From Cadophora sp. MPI-SDFR-AT-0126 (Eukaryota; Ascomycota; Leotiomycetes; Helotiales; Ploettnerulaceae): DNA of 64,000 bases. Of the stretch, positions 21,088 to 30,516 are shown piece after piece (positions within the stretch are counted from its first letter, which is position 1; every line of letters starts with the position of its first letter). The position numbers and the translations under genes are program-made. The stretch lies in NCBI GenBank assembly GCA_020747065.1, contig JAGMVK010000012.1:1302001-1366000 (forward strand), read 5' to 3'. The notes below the pieces were generated by a model that was given only the letters and a program-made list of their open reading frames with translations, ran no database searches and had not been told where the DNA came from.

Positions 21088-22107
21088 ATGCAAGACCTTA
21101 TTGAAAGGAGGAAGAGGCAGAATCGTGATCGTCAGAGGGCTTGGCGTATGTATTGTATTTTGTTTCTGTCTTTCTATAGATTCTGGAGCGCTGGTCTCGA
21201 CGGCCCAAGTTGCCACCAATTCAGATACTCTGCGTTTCCCATCCCCCGTCTCCCCGTGCCCTTAGAGAAGCATACTTATAGAAAGCTAGGTAACAGGAAG
21301 AGGGTGGCTCGTGGCCCAGAGATAGGAGCTGGTCACACCCAAGCAGTTTGGCAAGGTCATGGCATGCTGATTGCAGCTCCTCGTCATAATGGCTCTGCGC
21401 CACCAGAAACCGATCGTTTGACGGCAGAATCCCATGGTAACGATTCAAGACATAAAAAGAGACGCCAAATTATCATACATAACATCTCCACACTAATTCC
21501 GGACAACGGAACACCAAAGAGGGGAAACCTCATTCCACCACTATTAAACTACGCCAGGGACGGAAGTTCTGGCCTGCCTAGAACTACGATCATTTTCCCA
21601 CTCTCTCCGGACCATCATCTCATCACCCTAGTCCAGTATAACGTTGTCCGCGCCTTGATACTCAACATGTCAATGCTATCACTCCTCTACTGTCTTCCCG
21701 ACAAATGCAGCCGTACATTCGGTATCAGTGCCACCGATACCACGCCACCAGAACACATCTCAAAAGATCTCCAACCTACCTTCCTACAACAGTCCGTACC
21801 TCACCCATTCTGGATCAGCGCCCTCCCATTCCCCGCATTGAGAGATAACCTGATCCTTTTGGCTGGCACGTATGACAGCGACGACCTATGTTATGACCTC
21901 GGCCAGGCTTTGTATGAGGGCTTCGATGATGTGGAACGGCGTGGGTTTCTGGTATGGGGAGATCCCTGGCTGATGTCAGGATGGGAGGTCACGGAAGGCT
22001 TTGTGAAGAAGTGGGGTTTTTTACTCAAGGGTTGCCCGGATGTGGTAGAGTCGGCGAATTTTTGGAGAGATTCACGTGGGGAAGATAGGCTGGTGGTCGA
22101 AACTTGA
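21088..22107 (+). CDS. bZIP-type transcription factor with DUF3425 domain
   Basis: Probable nuclear regulator. The short first exon encodes IERRKRQNRDRQRAWR, which fits the bZIP basic-region pattern N-x7-R. The C-terminal half is a clear DUF3425 domain: ITLVQYNVVRALILNM, HPFWISALPFPALRDNL, WGDPWLMSGWEVTEGF and FVKKWGFLLKGCPDVVES. My model joins 21088-21145 to 21266-22107 (120-nt intron, phase 1) for 299 residues. No regular leucine zipper is visible, which is common in this group. The middle 100 residues are basic and poorly conserved, so an extra intron or upstream exon is possible. Confidence 0.75.
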   Translation: MQDLIERRKRQNRDRQRAWRMYCILFLSFYRFWSAGLDGPSCHQFRYSAFPIPRLPVPLEKHTYRKLGNRKRVARGPEIGAGHTQAVWQGHGMLIAAPRHNGSAPPETDRLTAESHGNDSRHKKRRQIIIHNISTLIPDNGTPKRGNLIPPLLNYARDGSSGLPRTTIIFPLSPDHHLITLVQYNVVRALILNMSMLSLLYCLPDKCSRTFGISATDTTPPEHISKDLQPTFLQQSVPHPFWISALPFPALRDNLILLAGTYDSDDLCYDLGQALYEGFDDVERRGFLVWGDPWLMSGWEVTEGFVKKWGFLLKGCPDVVESANFWRDSRGEDRLVVET

Positions 22108-22251
22108 GGAAGTCGAGACCTAGATGCAGGGGCTATATGCTCTAGCCGGTTGAGCTCGAGAGCAGCAACAGGATTTATTTGTCTAGGTATGTGTATTTGC
22201 TAGTTTGACAATTCGATGGATCTTGATGTTTCAACATGAGTCGTCGATTTA

Positions 22252-23134
22252 TCAGTATGTCAAATATACACATTTTCCTTCCCAACCCCCCTGGCAAATA
22301 ACCTTCTCAAAAATCCAAGTCCCAACATCCTTGCGACTAACAGTATATCCGATCACAGGACCAGGCTCTTCGAGACGATCCTCGACTCCCTCGACGCCCC
22401 ATTCCCAACCCATCTTAAGAACGCTGTTGCCATTCGCCATTCCATCTGTTAAGAATAGCGGCCGCATGATGACGAAATCTCGAACGTGCGTTCCCTTGTC
22501 TTTAAGAGCCAATTCTTCCATTCGCTTCTTGTCTGCCAGAGGACCACCCAGTAGGTAGTGGTATTGCGGATAGATGGGCAGTGGAACGCCTCGATTTCTC
22601 CCACATCCTGCAGTACTGACAAGAACAAGGAGTGGCTTCTGGCCAGTGCTGTTGCTGGTAATTGGCGGCTGAAATGTCGTGGCGAGGTCCGAGACAGCGG
22701 TAAACATGGCACTAACTGCAGACTCGCAGATAGTGGGATCCGTGAGTGGAAATGGTCGTCTGATACTCCATTGGAAAGTCGGATACGCGCCAACGCCGCT
22801 GACAATGAAGTCTACAAGAAGCGTCCCATTGACTGGGCTGACGAGTACGTTGCGGACATCAGCTGGGTCTTTGACATCGCCTTGGTGAATGTGAAGATAC
22901 TGATCGATAGTTTCCAGGGGTATTCCATGCTCTGTGGTCAAGAGATTGTGTAGTTTGTCGGGTGTTCGAGCAACTGTTGTTTGATATCGTGAGCCAAATC
23001 ATCACAATTCAAGTCAGTGGGAAAGACGTACGAGCTGTGCAATGATGCCCTGCTTTCAATGCACATGCCAGAGTTGTAGCTACGCATCCGCCTGTGGCAC
23101 CAAAACAAGCGATAGTTGGCTTGGTGGAAGACAT
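22252..23134 (-). CDS. Atypical short-chain dehydrogenase / NAD(P)-binding protein
   Basis: Two exons (23134-23032, 22973-22252; 58-nt phase-1 intron) give about 274 residues. The N-terminus shows a Rossmann motif, ACFGATGGCVATTLACAL, followed by ARTPDKL, as in NmrA-like and atypical SDR proteins. Later come HQGDVKD, a VDFIVSGVGAY strand and LVLVSTAGCGR. The C-terminal RPLFLTDG and DVGTWIFEKVI fit the same fold. No Tyr-x3-Lys pair is obvious, so catalysis is uncertain. Substrate unknown. A TATA-like sequence lies about 140 bp upstream of the start. Confidence 0.85.
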
Positions 23135-23270
23135 GGTTAAATAGATCAAGCTTCGTTGTGAACAAGAGTTTGTGGTGAAAGTCTGAGGTGCTTGCTTGAT
23201 GAGTTCCAGCTTCGTGATGCTTGAAGAAAGAGAAATATCAATTTCGTTCTCACAGAGTCTCTTGGAAGGC

Positions 23271-23278
23271 TTTATAAA
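23271..23278 (-). promoter_or_regulatory. TATA-like box of the NAD(P)-binding gene
   Basis: TTTATAAA about 140 bp upstream of the start codon at 23134. Confidence 0.35.
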
Positions 23279-23877
23279 ACCACATATCTCCAAAATTGCG
23301 CGTAATGATTTCGTTCTGTCATATAGGTAGTGTGCCTGCAGCGTTACGCTCTAACCGCATTTGGTCATGCTTGCACCTGCCTGGAAATAATTCTTGAAGC
23401 AAGCTGACAGGAAACTTCAGCCACCGGATAGCGAAATTACCAATCAGGACGAAGACCAAAGACAAATATTGGATGCAGACGGGATTGCAGAAACCGCTCA
23501 ATGCGACGACAGTAAAACCGCCGCGCTCGCGTAGAGGAACAATCGCATTAGTGGATTGCCTGACTCCTAGCTGACCAATATTCCCCCACTCCCGCTGCTG
23601 CGCCTTTCTTCTATTAAGTACAATGTGACGCTTGAATTCACTTGCGAAAAGCATGGAACTTAAAAAGCTTGATAGTAAGTGACGAACTTGCTTGAATCAA
23701 CAAGCCATTGCGATAATGGAAAAGGGGCTGTTCACCTAGCTAAGCGAGATCGCCAGTTGTACGACACGAGGAAAATGACATCTGTATTTCCTCCCAGCCT
23801 AGTTGGGAAGTATCGGGATTCCACGGTTATTTGAGCTTGAGAATTGTACCTGTCGCTTTACCTTCAGTAACCGCTGG

Positions 23878-23958
23878 GCCTTATATCTTCCCGTTCGACT
23901 GTCTCACGGGTGTTCTCTCTTCCCCAATTCCAGATTGTTTGTTCGAGATTAAAGGCTG
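23878..23958 (+). repeat. Dispersed 81-bp repeat, copy A
   Basis: Aligns without gaps to 27354-27434. Shared blocks include CTTATATCTT, ACG/CCGTTCGA and the run TGTTTGTTCG-GATTAAAGGCTG. About four fifths of positions agree by eye. Confidence 0.6.
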
Positions 23959-23999
23959 GGGTCAAAGTTGTATGGAGAGATTAAGTAGAGGAGTGGGCA

Positions 24000-24130
24000 T
24001 TTGAATTTTCCATATCCAGGCGGGCTCCCAGTATCTGCTGCAGCGCGCCTGTCGCGGCGTCCCAGAGCCGCACTGTGCTATCGTATGACCCCGTGCTGCA
24101 AGCCTGCCGTCGGGGGAGACGGCGAATGGA
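24000..24130 (-). pseudogene. WD40-repeat gene fragment (decayed)
   Basis: On the minus strand, PFAVSPDGRLAA reads in one frame and continues in another as GSYDSTVRLWDAATGALQQIL. Together they make one WD40 repeat of the type found in NACHT-WD40 (HET-E-like) proteins, split by a frame change. The fragment is GC-rich inside AT-rich flanks, and no other repeat or NACHT part is seen nearby. It is likely a relic of a repeat-rich gene. Confidence 0.6.
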
Positions 24131-24255
24131 TTGCTTGCAATAATGTCTACTTCAGAGGTAGTTGCCATCTATATATGTATACTCAGCGCAGCCTGTGTGG
24201 AGTAGACAACATCCCATAGCGTGTGGAACGGGATGGCGATAGCTCAGGAGGCAGG

Positions 24256-24515
24256 CTCTCGGGGGCTCTGAAGAATTGCCCATTTTGGCACGTGCGCACT
24301 CCTTGAACACTCACATTTTCTCTTGATTGACGCTCAATTATTCGCGCTTGTTATTTTCCCTTTGAAGTATTTCTCTAGAATATTAAGTGAATCAATTAAT
24401 ACAATAATAATACATAGATTTTTATAGGGGTAAGTGGTTTTCTCAGGCACATACAACGGATCTTGTAGTATTAGGTGTAGTGCCAAAATCGACAACTTTT
24501 CAGAGCCCCCGAGAG
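24256..24515. repeat. Short element with 36-bp terminal inverted repeats
   Basis: 24256-24291 (CTCTCGGGGGCTCTGAA...TTTTGGCAC) and the reverse complement of 24480-24515 match at 32 of 36 positions. They enclose an AT-rich core of about 190 bp with no coding frame. The layout resembles a MITE-like or foldback element; no clear target duplication was identified. Confidence 0.55.
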
Positions 24516-25077
24516 GCAGGATTTCAGTATCCTCGCCTGGCTCACCTTGCCAATATAAAGCGCAGCACTTCTCATATTAATTTGTTAAAATTGCCCACCA
24601 ATATTGCCCATTAATATTGCGGGTTGAAGATATTAGAATAGACATACGTATTATAGAGAAGCGCCTTTCCCGTACAGCGACTAAGCGTAGGATAAAAAAA
24701 ATATATTTCAAACTGAATGGACGGAAAAATCAAGGAAGAACCCAAAAAGCGATTTCTCGTCCATGAAAATCTCTTAGCTCCAATGAAGTGCTTATCATAA
24801 ATGTCAATCCTAGTCGTCGCGACGCGAACGAAGGCAGTCGTTAAAGTTGATGTAGAGGAGCACCTGTCAATTCGGCAAGTATACACATGCATCGTCTATG
24901 CTCTGGCTTTTCATAACAGCCGATGATGGCAATACATATTGCAAAGAGACTGGTAACCTGGGAGGAACGCAAACGTTATTCTCGGATGAAGGTAGCATAA
25001 CTCGCTGCATGGGAAATATCCTCAAGAATAAGTCACCAAGAGACACTTGGGTCGACAAAAGCAACAGGTAGAGAAAC

Positions 25078-25513
25078 ATGCCCTCCAGCCTAACTCAGCT
25101 CCCTCTTATTGTGATATATGCTTACATCCGTGTCAACACAGTAGGAAAATTCGTCAAAACACTTGTGCCCCAGCGTGCAACGCTGTACCATCAGATTTTC
25201 CACCTCGTCCTCGGCACCGACATCAATCCCGATGTAGAGTGTACGTTTCCTATATCTTAGATTCTTCCCAAACTTTCAAATGTCAAATCCAAATTGCTTA
25301 CGTATAAAAAATCTAGATGAACTTTTCAAAATCCAAGCTGCAATCAAAAATTCCGATCTCGCAATTGTACCACCAACTATCGCTCTCAATGATCCCAAAG
25401 GAGAAAGGAGCACCAATTTCGTGGGTTGGACGTATAAGCAGCTGATTTCATCAAATCCCGAATCATACGTGTTTTTTTGCGACGGCTTATTGGGAGTATA
25501 TAAACAGCGGTAA
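25078..25513 (+). CDS. Hypothetical small protein (two exons)
   Basis: A 119-residue protein results from exons 25078-25240 and 25317-25513, joined across a 76-nt intron (GTACGT...ATCTAG) in matching phase 1. The N-terminus (MPSSLTQLPLIVIYAYI) is hydrophobic and could be a signal anchor; the rest includes HLVLGTDINPDVEYELFKI and NFVGWTYKQLISSNPESY. No family is recognised. Support rests only on the splice pattern and open frames in an AT-rich region. Confidence 0.35.
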
Positions 25514-25769
25514 AACTTTGACACTAGCGTCTGGTCGGGTTAAAGCCATCTAGTGGTGATGATAAAGGGTTAGAGCATCAAAGAAGGGCATTCGGAGTAT
25601 GATAGAACCTATCTATGTCTAGACTCTTTCGTGATGTAAGAATTGAGCGAAGAGATGGGACATTGAATTACAGTTGACTTTCTCGGGCTGATGTAGAGTT
25701 GCTGCTCTACAACAGAGGTACCACCGGACAAATTAGATCAAAACAAATTGAAAGTGTCAATGGGCCAGT

Positions 25770-26674
25770 TTAATTCACATCCCTAGGTAGACAGACAAGC
25801 CTGCAATGAAACTCGTTCTTGATCTGAGCTGCCCAATTGTCTTCCATTTCAAGCTTGAAGTTATCAAGTCTCGTCCCCCTTTGTCGCAAATAAGCTCCTC
25901 CCAGCTGCTGACTGACTCCTGTACAGTATTCAATCTCCTTCGCGTCGCTTCCCCACCAGCAGATATATCTGAAGATGAAATGTCAGGCAATGACAGAGGG
26001 AATCGGTAAGTAGGTTGGTGGCACTATAAAACAACCACGTACATCATCGTCTCTGTTTCTATCCCTGCAGTCATCTCTTTTCCAATCACCCAAGCCTTGA
26101 TTGGCCGCCAGCTTTGCCAGTTTCGATGCATCAATTTTCCGCCATAAAAGGCAGGCTGACCTAATCCCCTAGATCGATAAACCGCTTCTTTGGTATCATC
26201 TGAGACTGGAGCTGGAAATGAAAAAACGAAGATGCTGATTGTAGATGTTAGGAATCGAGTTGGCCAAGGATAAGAACTCCTCATTTGCTTCTCGATTGGC
26301 AAACTAACGGAAAGGTCGCTTAGCGCGGTCCAAAATTGCAGATATTCATCTGTCCCTCTGAAATCGACGAAATCCTGCTGGCTTTTCCATGCTAACTCGT
26401 GTTATTGGTATTCTGGTAGCGAAAACAGGTAGGGATACGAAATCAGATGAGTGATCTTACAAGAAACGATAATTACTGTCTCGGGTCGCTCCCTTAAGCG
26501 GCCCCAGGAGCTACCGTCATAGCCAGAGGCAGATGTAAAGATCTGAAGAGCAGAAAGAAGCTCTGGGTCATATGACCCTATTCCGCCCTCACCCTCAAGA
26601 GGGAATCTCAAGATGATCTTTGCATGAAGCTGAAACTCGAGCCAAGTTGCAAATGATTGCGTAGCTACAGACAT
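25770..26674 (-). CDS. Hypothetical protein, possibly dimeric alpha/beta-barrel (ABM-like) fold
   Basis: Three exons (26674-26461, 26391-26043, 25968-25770) with introns of 69 and 74 nt, phases 1 and 2 consistent, give 253 residues from a single ATG to a stop. The segment ETVIIVSSWKSQQDFVDFR followed by GTDEYLQFW resembles the strand-helix pattern of antibiotic-biosynthesis-monooxygenase-like (ABM) dimeric barrels, where a value such as W-x-S is followed by a helix ending in FR. A second half (FLTSTISIFVFSFPAPVSD) could be a repeat of the fold. No catalytic residues can be named. Function unknown; the model depends on splicing because no exon alone is long. Confidence 0.55.
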
Positions 26675-27878
26675 ATCCACTGGCCGCTCAGCAAATACGG
26701 CAGTTATCGTTATCTTGACATCAAGACCTTGATGTTGGTTGCTAGATCAGATTTTTGCGCCTTGTCGTATCGGCGAGAGTATCTCAGTTCTACACTAGTA
26801 CTCGAGCGTCGGCAAAAAGGGCCGGGCATATGCATCGATCCACCTGCAGTCCCAGAGCTAGGTAGTAGATATGAGGGCGAACGCGGACCGACAATGAACC
26901 GCCCAGTAGGCAGGAGGACGGATATTACTTGCGATTTCTGTCAATCACTTGATAAGACAGAAAAAAACAAGACCTGTAGCCCAGGAAGAGAAATTTAAAT
27001 GGAGCCGGTGCGGGTGCAGGTGCAGGACTACAAGTGACTCAGGTGTGCTACGGTTGGAATCTCGCGACCAGAAATCAAGAACCTCCTAAAACAGGAACTG
27101 TCTCCGTAAGTTATCGATGCTCATACAAAAGATGCCAATTTTTGGGAAGTTCGAAGGTAGGTACAGTGGGTGGAAGGCGGTGGTCTGATCAGAAAAGATC
27201 CTGGAGCGAAAAACATTTCCGCGCCTATCTGCTCCGGCCCGCACCTTTTGTGGGCTTTCCCAAGGAAGTGATCCGCATATCATCATACGGGCCTAGACCC
27301 GCATACAAGATACATTAGATGTATACATGTTTGTCTACTTTCACTAACGATATGGCTTATATCTTTACGTTCGAGTTCCTTACGAGTGATCTCTATCGCT
27401 CAATTCGAGAGTGTTTGTTCGGGATTAAAGGCTGAGAACAGAATTGTTATTGTGCAATCGCTGCATTAGTATAGTCTTTCATGTCAAAAAAAGCTGGGTA
27501 GCAATCTCATTGGCAGATGATCAGTTCACCTGACCAGAAGATGCAATCACTAATAGCAAATCTGGGTAGGCCAAGCTGACCAGAGGTAATGTTAGAAGTC
27601 ACCGAAATAGAGAACTAAAGACCAATGAGTATACGACTCATGAACAATGTAAATTTTGATGGAACTCTCGTGATGTTGTGGGTCGATGCAAAGTACTGTA
27701 CAAGAAGAGGAGACAGACGAGCAGTGGCTCGCAACAATTGTTCATATTGCAGTTTTCGGGAATCGGAGGTTTTTCGTCTGAGATTGCACTGGTAACATGA
27801 CGATGGAAGTAAGATGAAAAGAAGTGAAATTCTATCAAATGTTGCTCTTGATATCTTTGTCTAGCAGATTTCCTTCTA
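26675..27878. other. Intergenic, AT-rich
   Basis: Contains copy B of the 81-bp repeat. Open frames on both strands are short and show no domain. No gene is supported. Confidence 0.4.
27354..27434 (+). repeat. Dispersed 81-bp repeat, copy B
   Basis: Ungapped partner of 23878-23958, 3.5 kb away and in the same orientation. Confidence 0.6.
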
Positions 27879-29010
27879 TCAAGCCTTCAGCTCAGGCGTA
27901 TCAGCGAACAAAGAAATCTTCATCACATCCGGGTACCTGTGCCCGTGAACCTCCACCGCTTCAATCATATTCCGAATCTCTTTGACATCTTCCTCACTCA
28001 ACTGAACATCCTGTGCCCCTAGATTCTCCTCCAAGTACTTGATTTTCTTCGTCCCCGGGATAGGAAAAATATCATTGCCCTGAGCAAGCAACCAGGCGAG
28101 CGTGAGCTGACCTGTAGTACAGCCCTTCAGTTTCGCAATCGTGCTAAGATTTTCAATGAGCTTTAGATTCTTGGGAAAATTCTCAGCTGAGAATCGAGGT
28201 GCGTAGGTCCGAAAGTCACCGGGTTCGAAGTCGTCAGGCGATTTGTAGGCTCCGGTGAGCATACCGCTGTCCAATGTTCTTAGTACGTGATGCAATGTGT
28301 CAGGTGTGAAGGAGGATATACCGGCCAAGAGGAGAATAAGCAACCACCGCGACGCCAAGTTCGCGACAAGTCTTCAGCAGACCGATGTTCGGATGCTCGA
28401 TGTCCAAGGCAAACGGGGAATACTCAATCTGGACGACGTTGATATGGTGGACTTTGCACGCTCGTCGAAGGGTCTCGGATGAGATCTCACTGAGACCCAG
28501 ATATCTGATCATACCTTCTCTAGGTCAACACGTTAACAATCATTCAACCGAAAGGTCTTGGGCCATATACTTTTTCAACTCAGCCATTGCTTTTACAGTC
28601 TCTTCAATCGGGGTGTCACCAACACGATGGCAATAATACAAGTCAATGCACTCCACGCCCAGCCTCTTCAAGCTCTTTTCGCAAGCTTTCCTGACATACT
28701 CTGGGCTTGAGTCCATTTTGTAACCTCCATCCTCACCAGCTCTGATCCCAAACTTCGTTGCGATGAAAATTTCATCTCGTTTCCCAGTTCTGGTGAACCA
28801 TTTCCTGACAAGGTCTTCAGAATCAGCGTACACATCTGCCGAATCCCAAAATGTCTCTCCGAGCTCAAAGGTCCGATCGAGAACTTTAAACCGTTCCTCG
28901 TCGCTGTCAGGGATGCCGTAGAAGGCCGAAAGACCCATGAGGCCGAAGCCTAGAGCTGGCACTTCAGGACCATCTTCACCGAGTTTTCTTGTGAGGAGTC
29001 TGGAGGCCAT
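27879..29010 (-). CDS. Aldo/keto reductase
   Basis: NADPH-dependent reductase of the aldo/keto reductase superfamily (AKR13-like length and pattern). Three exons (29010-28571, 28519-28322, 28266-27879; introns 51 and 55 nt, phase 2 at both) give 341 residues. The start MASRLLTRKLGEDGPEVPA is followed by GFGLMGLSAFYG. The catalytic tetrad is visible: Asp and Tyr in WDSADVYADSE, Lys in IATKFGI and His in YYCHRVG. The cofactor region near the C-terminus reads IPGTKKIKYLEENLGA. Substrate unknown; fungal relatives include pyridoxal and xenobiotic reductases. A TATA box lies upstream at 29095-29104. Confidence 0.93.
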
Positions 29011-29094
29011 CACTTTGTTTGCAAGAGTCTTTGATATGTTTGCGACTTGAATGGTGAAGGAACTGAATCATCAATCGATATTCTACGGAGCAGC

Positions 29095-29104
29095 TTTATA
29101 TATA
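29095..29104 (-). promoter_or_regulatory. TATA box of the aldo/keto reductase gene
   Basis: TATATATAAA on the minus strand about 90 bp upstream of the start codon at 29010. Confidence 0.5.
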
Positions 29105-30295
29105 CTGGTTTCTGCGGAAAAGATCCGTGGTTGCTTGACATGGTGACTGTTGGCGTCTTGGGCTGTTGTGACTGAAGCAAGAATCATTGATGTATCACAA
29201 CCAGAAACAGCAATCAATTCGTTATCTGTACTCTCAGTTCACGTCTCAGATGGCCTAGTCGTAGATTGGAAATGTTCCCCCCCCACTTGGTCGTCGAATG
29301 CTTAGAAATCGAAACATTAGATGTCGTCAATGATTGGGTACAAATTGTCGTTTTCAAGTATCTCCGAACATTTCGACCTTTTATATTTCGGATTTAAATC
29401 TTTGATCCCAGCGGCTGCTACCCAGCGCGCTACAACGAGTAGTTTCGATGTGGACATTTGGCTGATGAAAATTGCCTATTTGGGATGGTCGCACTGAGCA
29501 CTCAATCTTCTTATTGTCATGCTACATCTGTCCGCTCTGCCTGAATATAGGGCAAATTTTCGAAGTCTTGATGTCTTCACCTTGAATCGATGCCTGTCGG
29601 AGGACCTTCAGTCATGCGCAGGCATGTCCAAAATTTCCATATTACGAAGGATTCGTCCGTAACGCTCTTGGCATTGGATTACATGAGGTCCATTCTGGTA
29701 TTTATGGTCCGTGCCCTCCCCTTTAGCCATGCCATGCCACCATGGGTCTCACGTCTGAAATTGTCCCTGACGCCGGAGTATTATTAGCAAAATATCGATT
29801 TCAACATCAGTATCGTTAAATCCTTTAGCGTACGAGTGATAAATTATCGCTCGAGTGCAAAGTGATTTACATTTATTAGATAAAAAGAATTAAAAAGAAG
29901 CTTTTATATAAGAAACACATTTTTTATACTAAATCACAATGCGCATATCGTCGTTCCTTCATCGAATGAACAAGGAAGATAGAATGCTTTTATTTGTAAG
30001 ATTTTACAACTACTTCTGTCGGCGCAGTGCCGGTTCAAGTATCACACAATATTTCGAGAATTAGATTCCTAAATGGAGCTTGTAACATCTATGTATTTGT
30101 AAGGAAGTGGGAGACGTGCCAGACTATATACCACCCCGAAACTGTGTTAAATCGTGCCCCGAAAGTAGTCTGAATCCATATTCCAGCTGAGACATGCCTT
30201 GTATGGACCTGTGGACCGACAACTTCGAGTCTCAAGCTACCTATCATGAATTTCTTCCAGATAGAGCTCGGGAATTTGATGTGGGCTGGTTGATG

Positions 30296-30435
30296 CCTTG
30301 GGGGCCAAGTCTTGTTACCGCCGCCCCCTTGATCTCACCTCGATCGATTACGGGGGGGTTGCGGGCCTTGGGGGCCAATTCTTATGACTTCCGCCCACTC
30401 GGTCTCACCTCGAACGATTACTTAAGGGGTTGCGG
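30296..30435 (+). repeat. Imperfect 70-bp tandem duplication
   Basis: Units 30296-30365 and 30366-30435 share CCTTGGGGGCCAA, TCTCACCTCGA-CGATTAC and GGGGTTGCGG at matching offsets. A truncated third start (ACTTGGGA) follows. It lies about 80-220 bp before a start codon, so it could affect that promoter. Confidence 0.75.
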
Positions 30436-30516
30436 ACTTGGGAATGAATTTCAGCTGATCGAAGTTTTTCTTTCCTCCTCGACTATTCAGTTAGGTATCG
30501 GCCACAAGTCATCAAC

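Larger units (their letters stand above)
23135..25077. other. AT-rich gene-poor tract with relics
   Basis: No intact gene is seen. The stretch contains one arm of a dispersed 81-bp repeat, a decayed GC-rich WD40 fragment, and an inverted-repeat element with an AT-rich core (each listed separately). The composition jumps between GC-rich islands and AT-rich sequence, as in decaying repeats of ascomycetes. Confidence 0.5.
29011..30516. other. Intergenic, includes a tandem duplication
   Basis: Divergent promoter space between the reductase (-) and a membrane-protein gene (+). It is AT-rich around 29.8-30.0 kb and carries a two-copy 70-bp tandem repeat at 30296-30435. No gene is supported. Confidence 0.4.
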
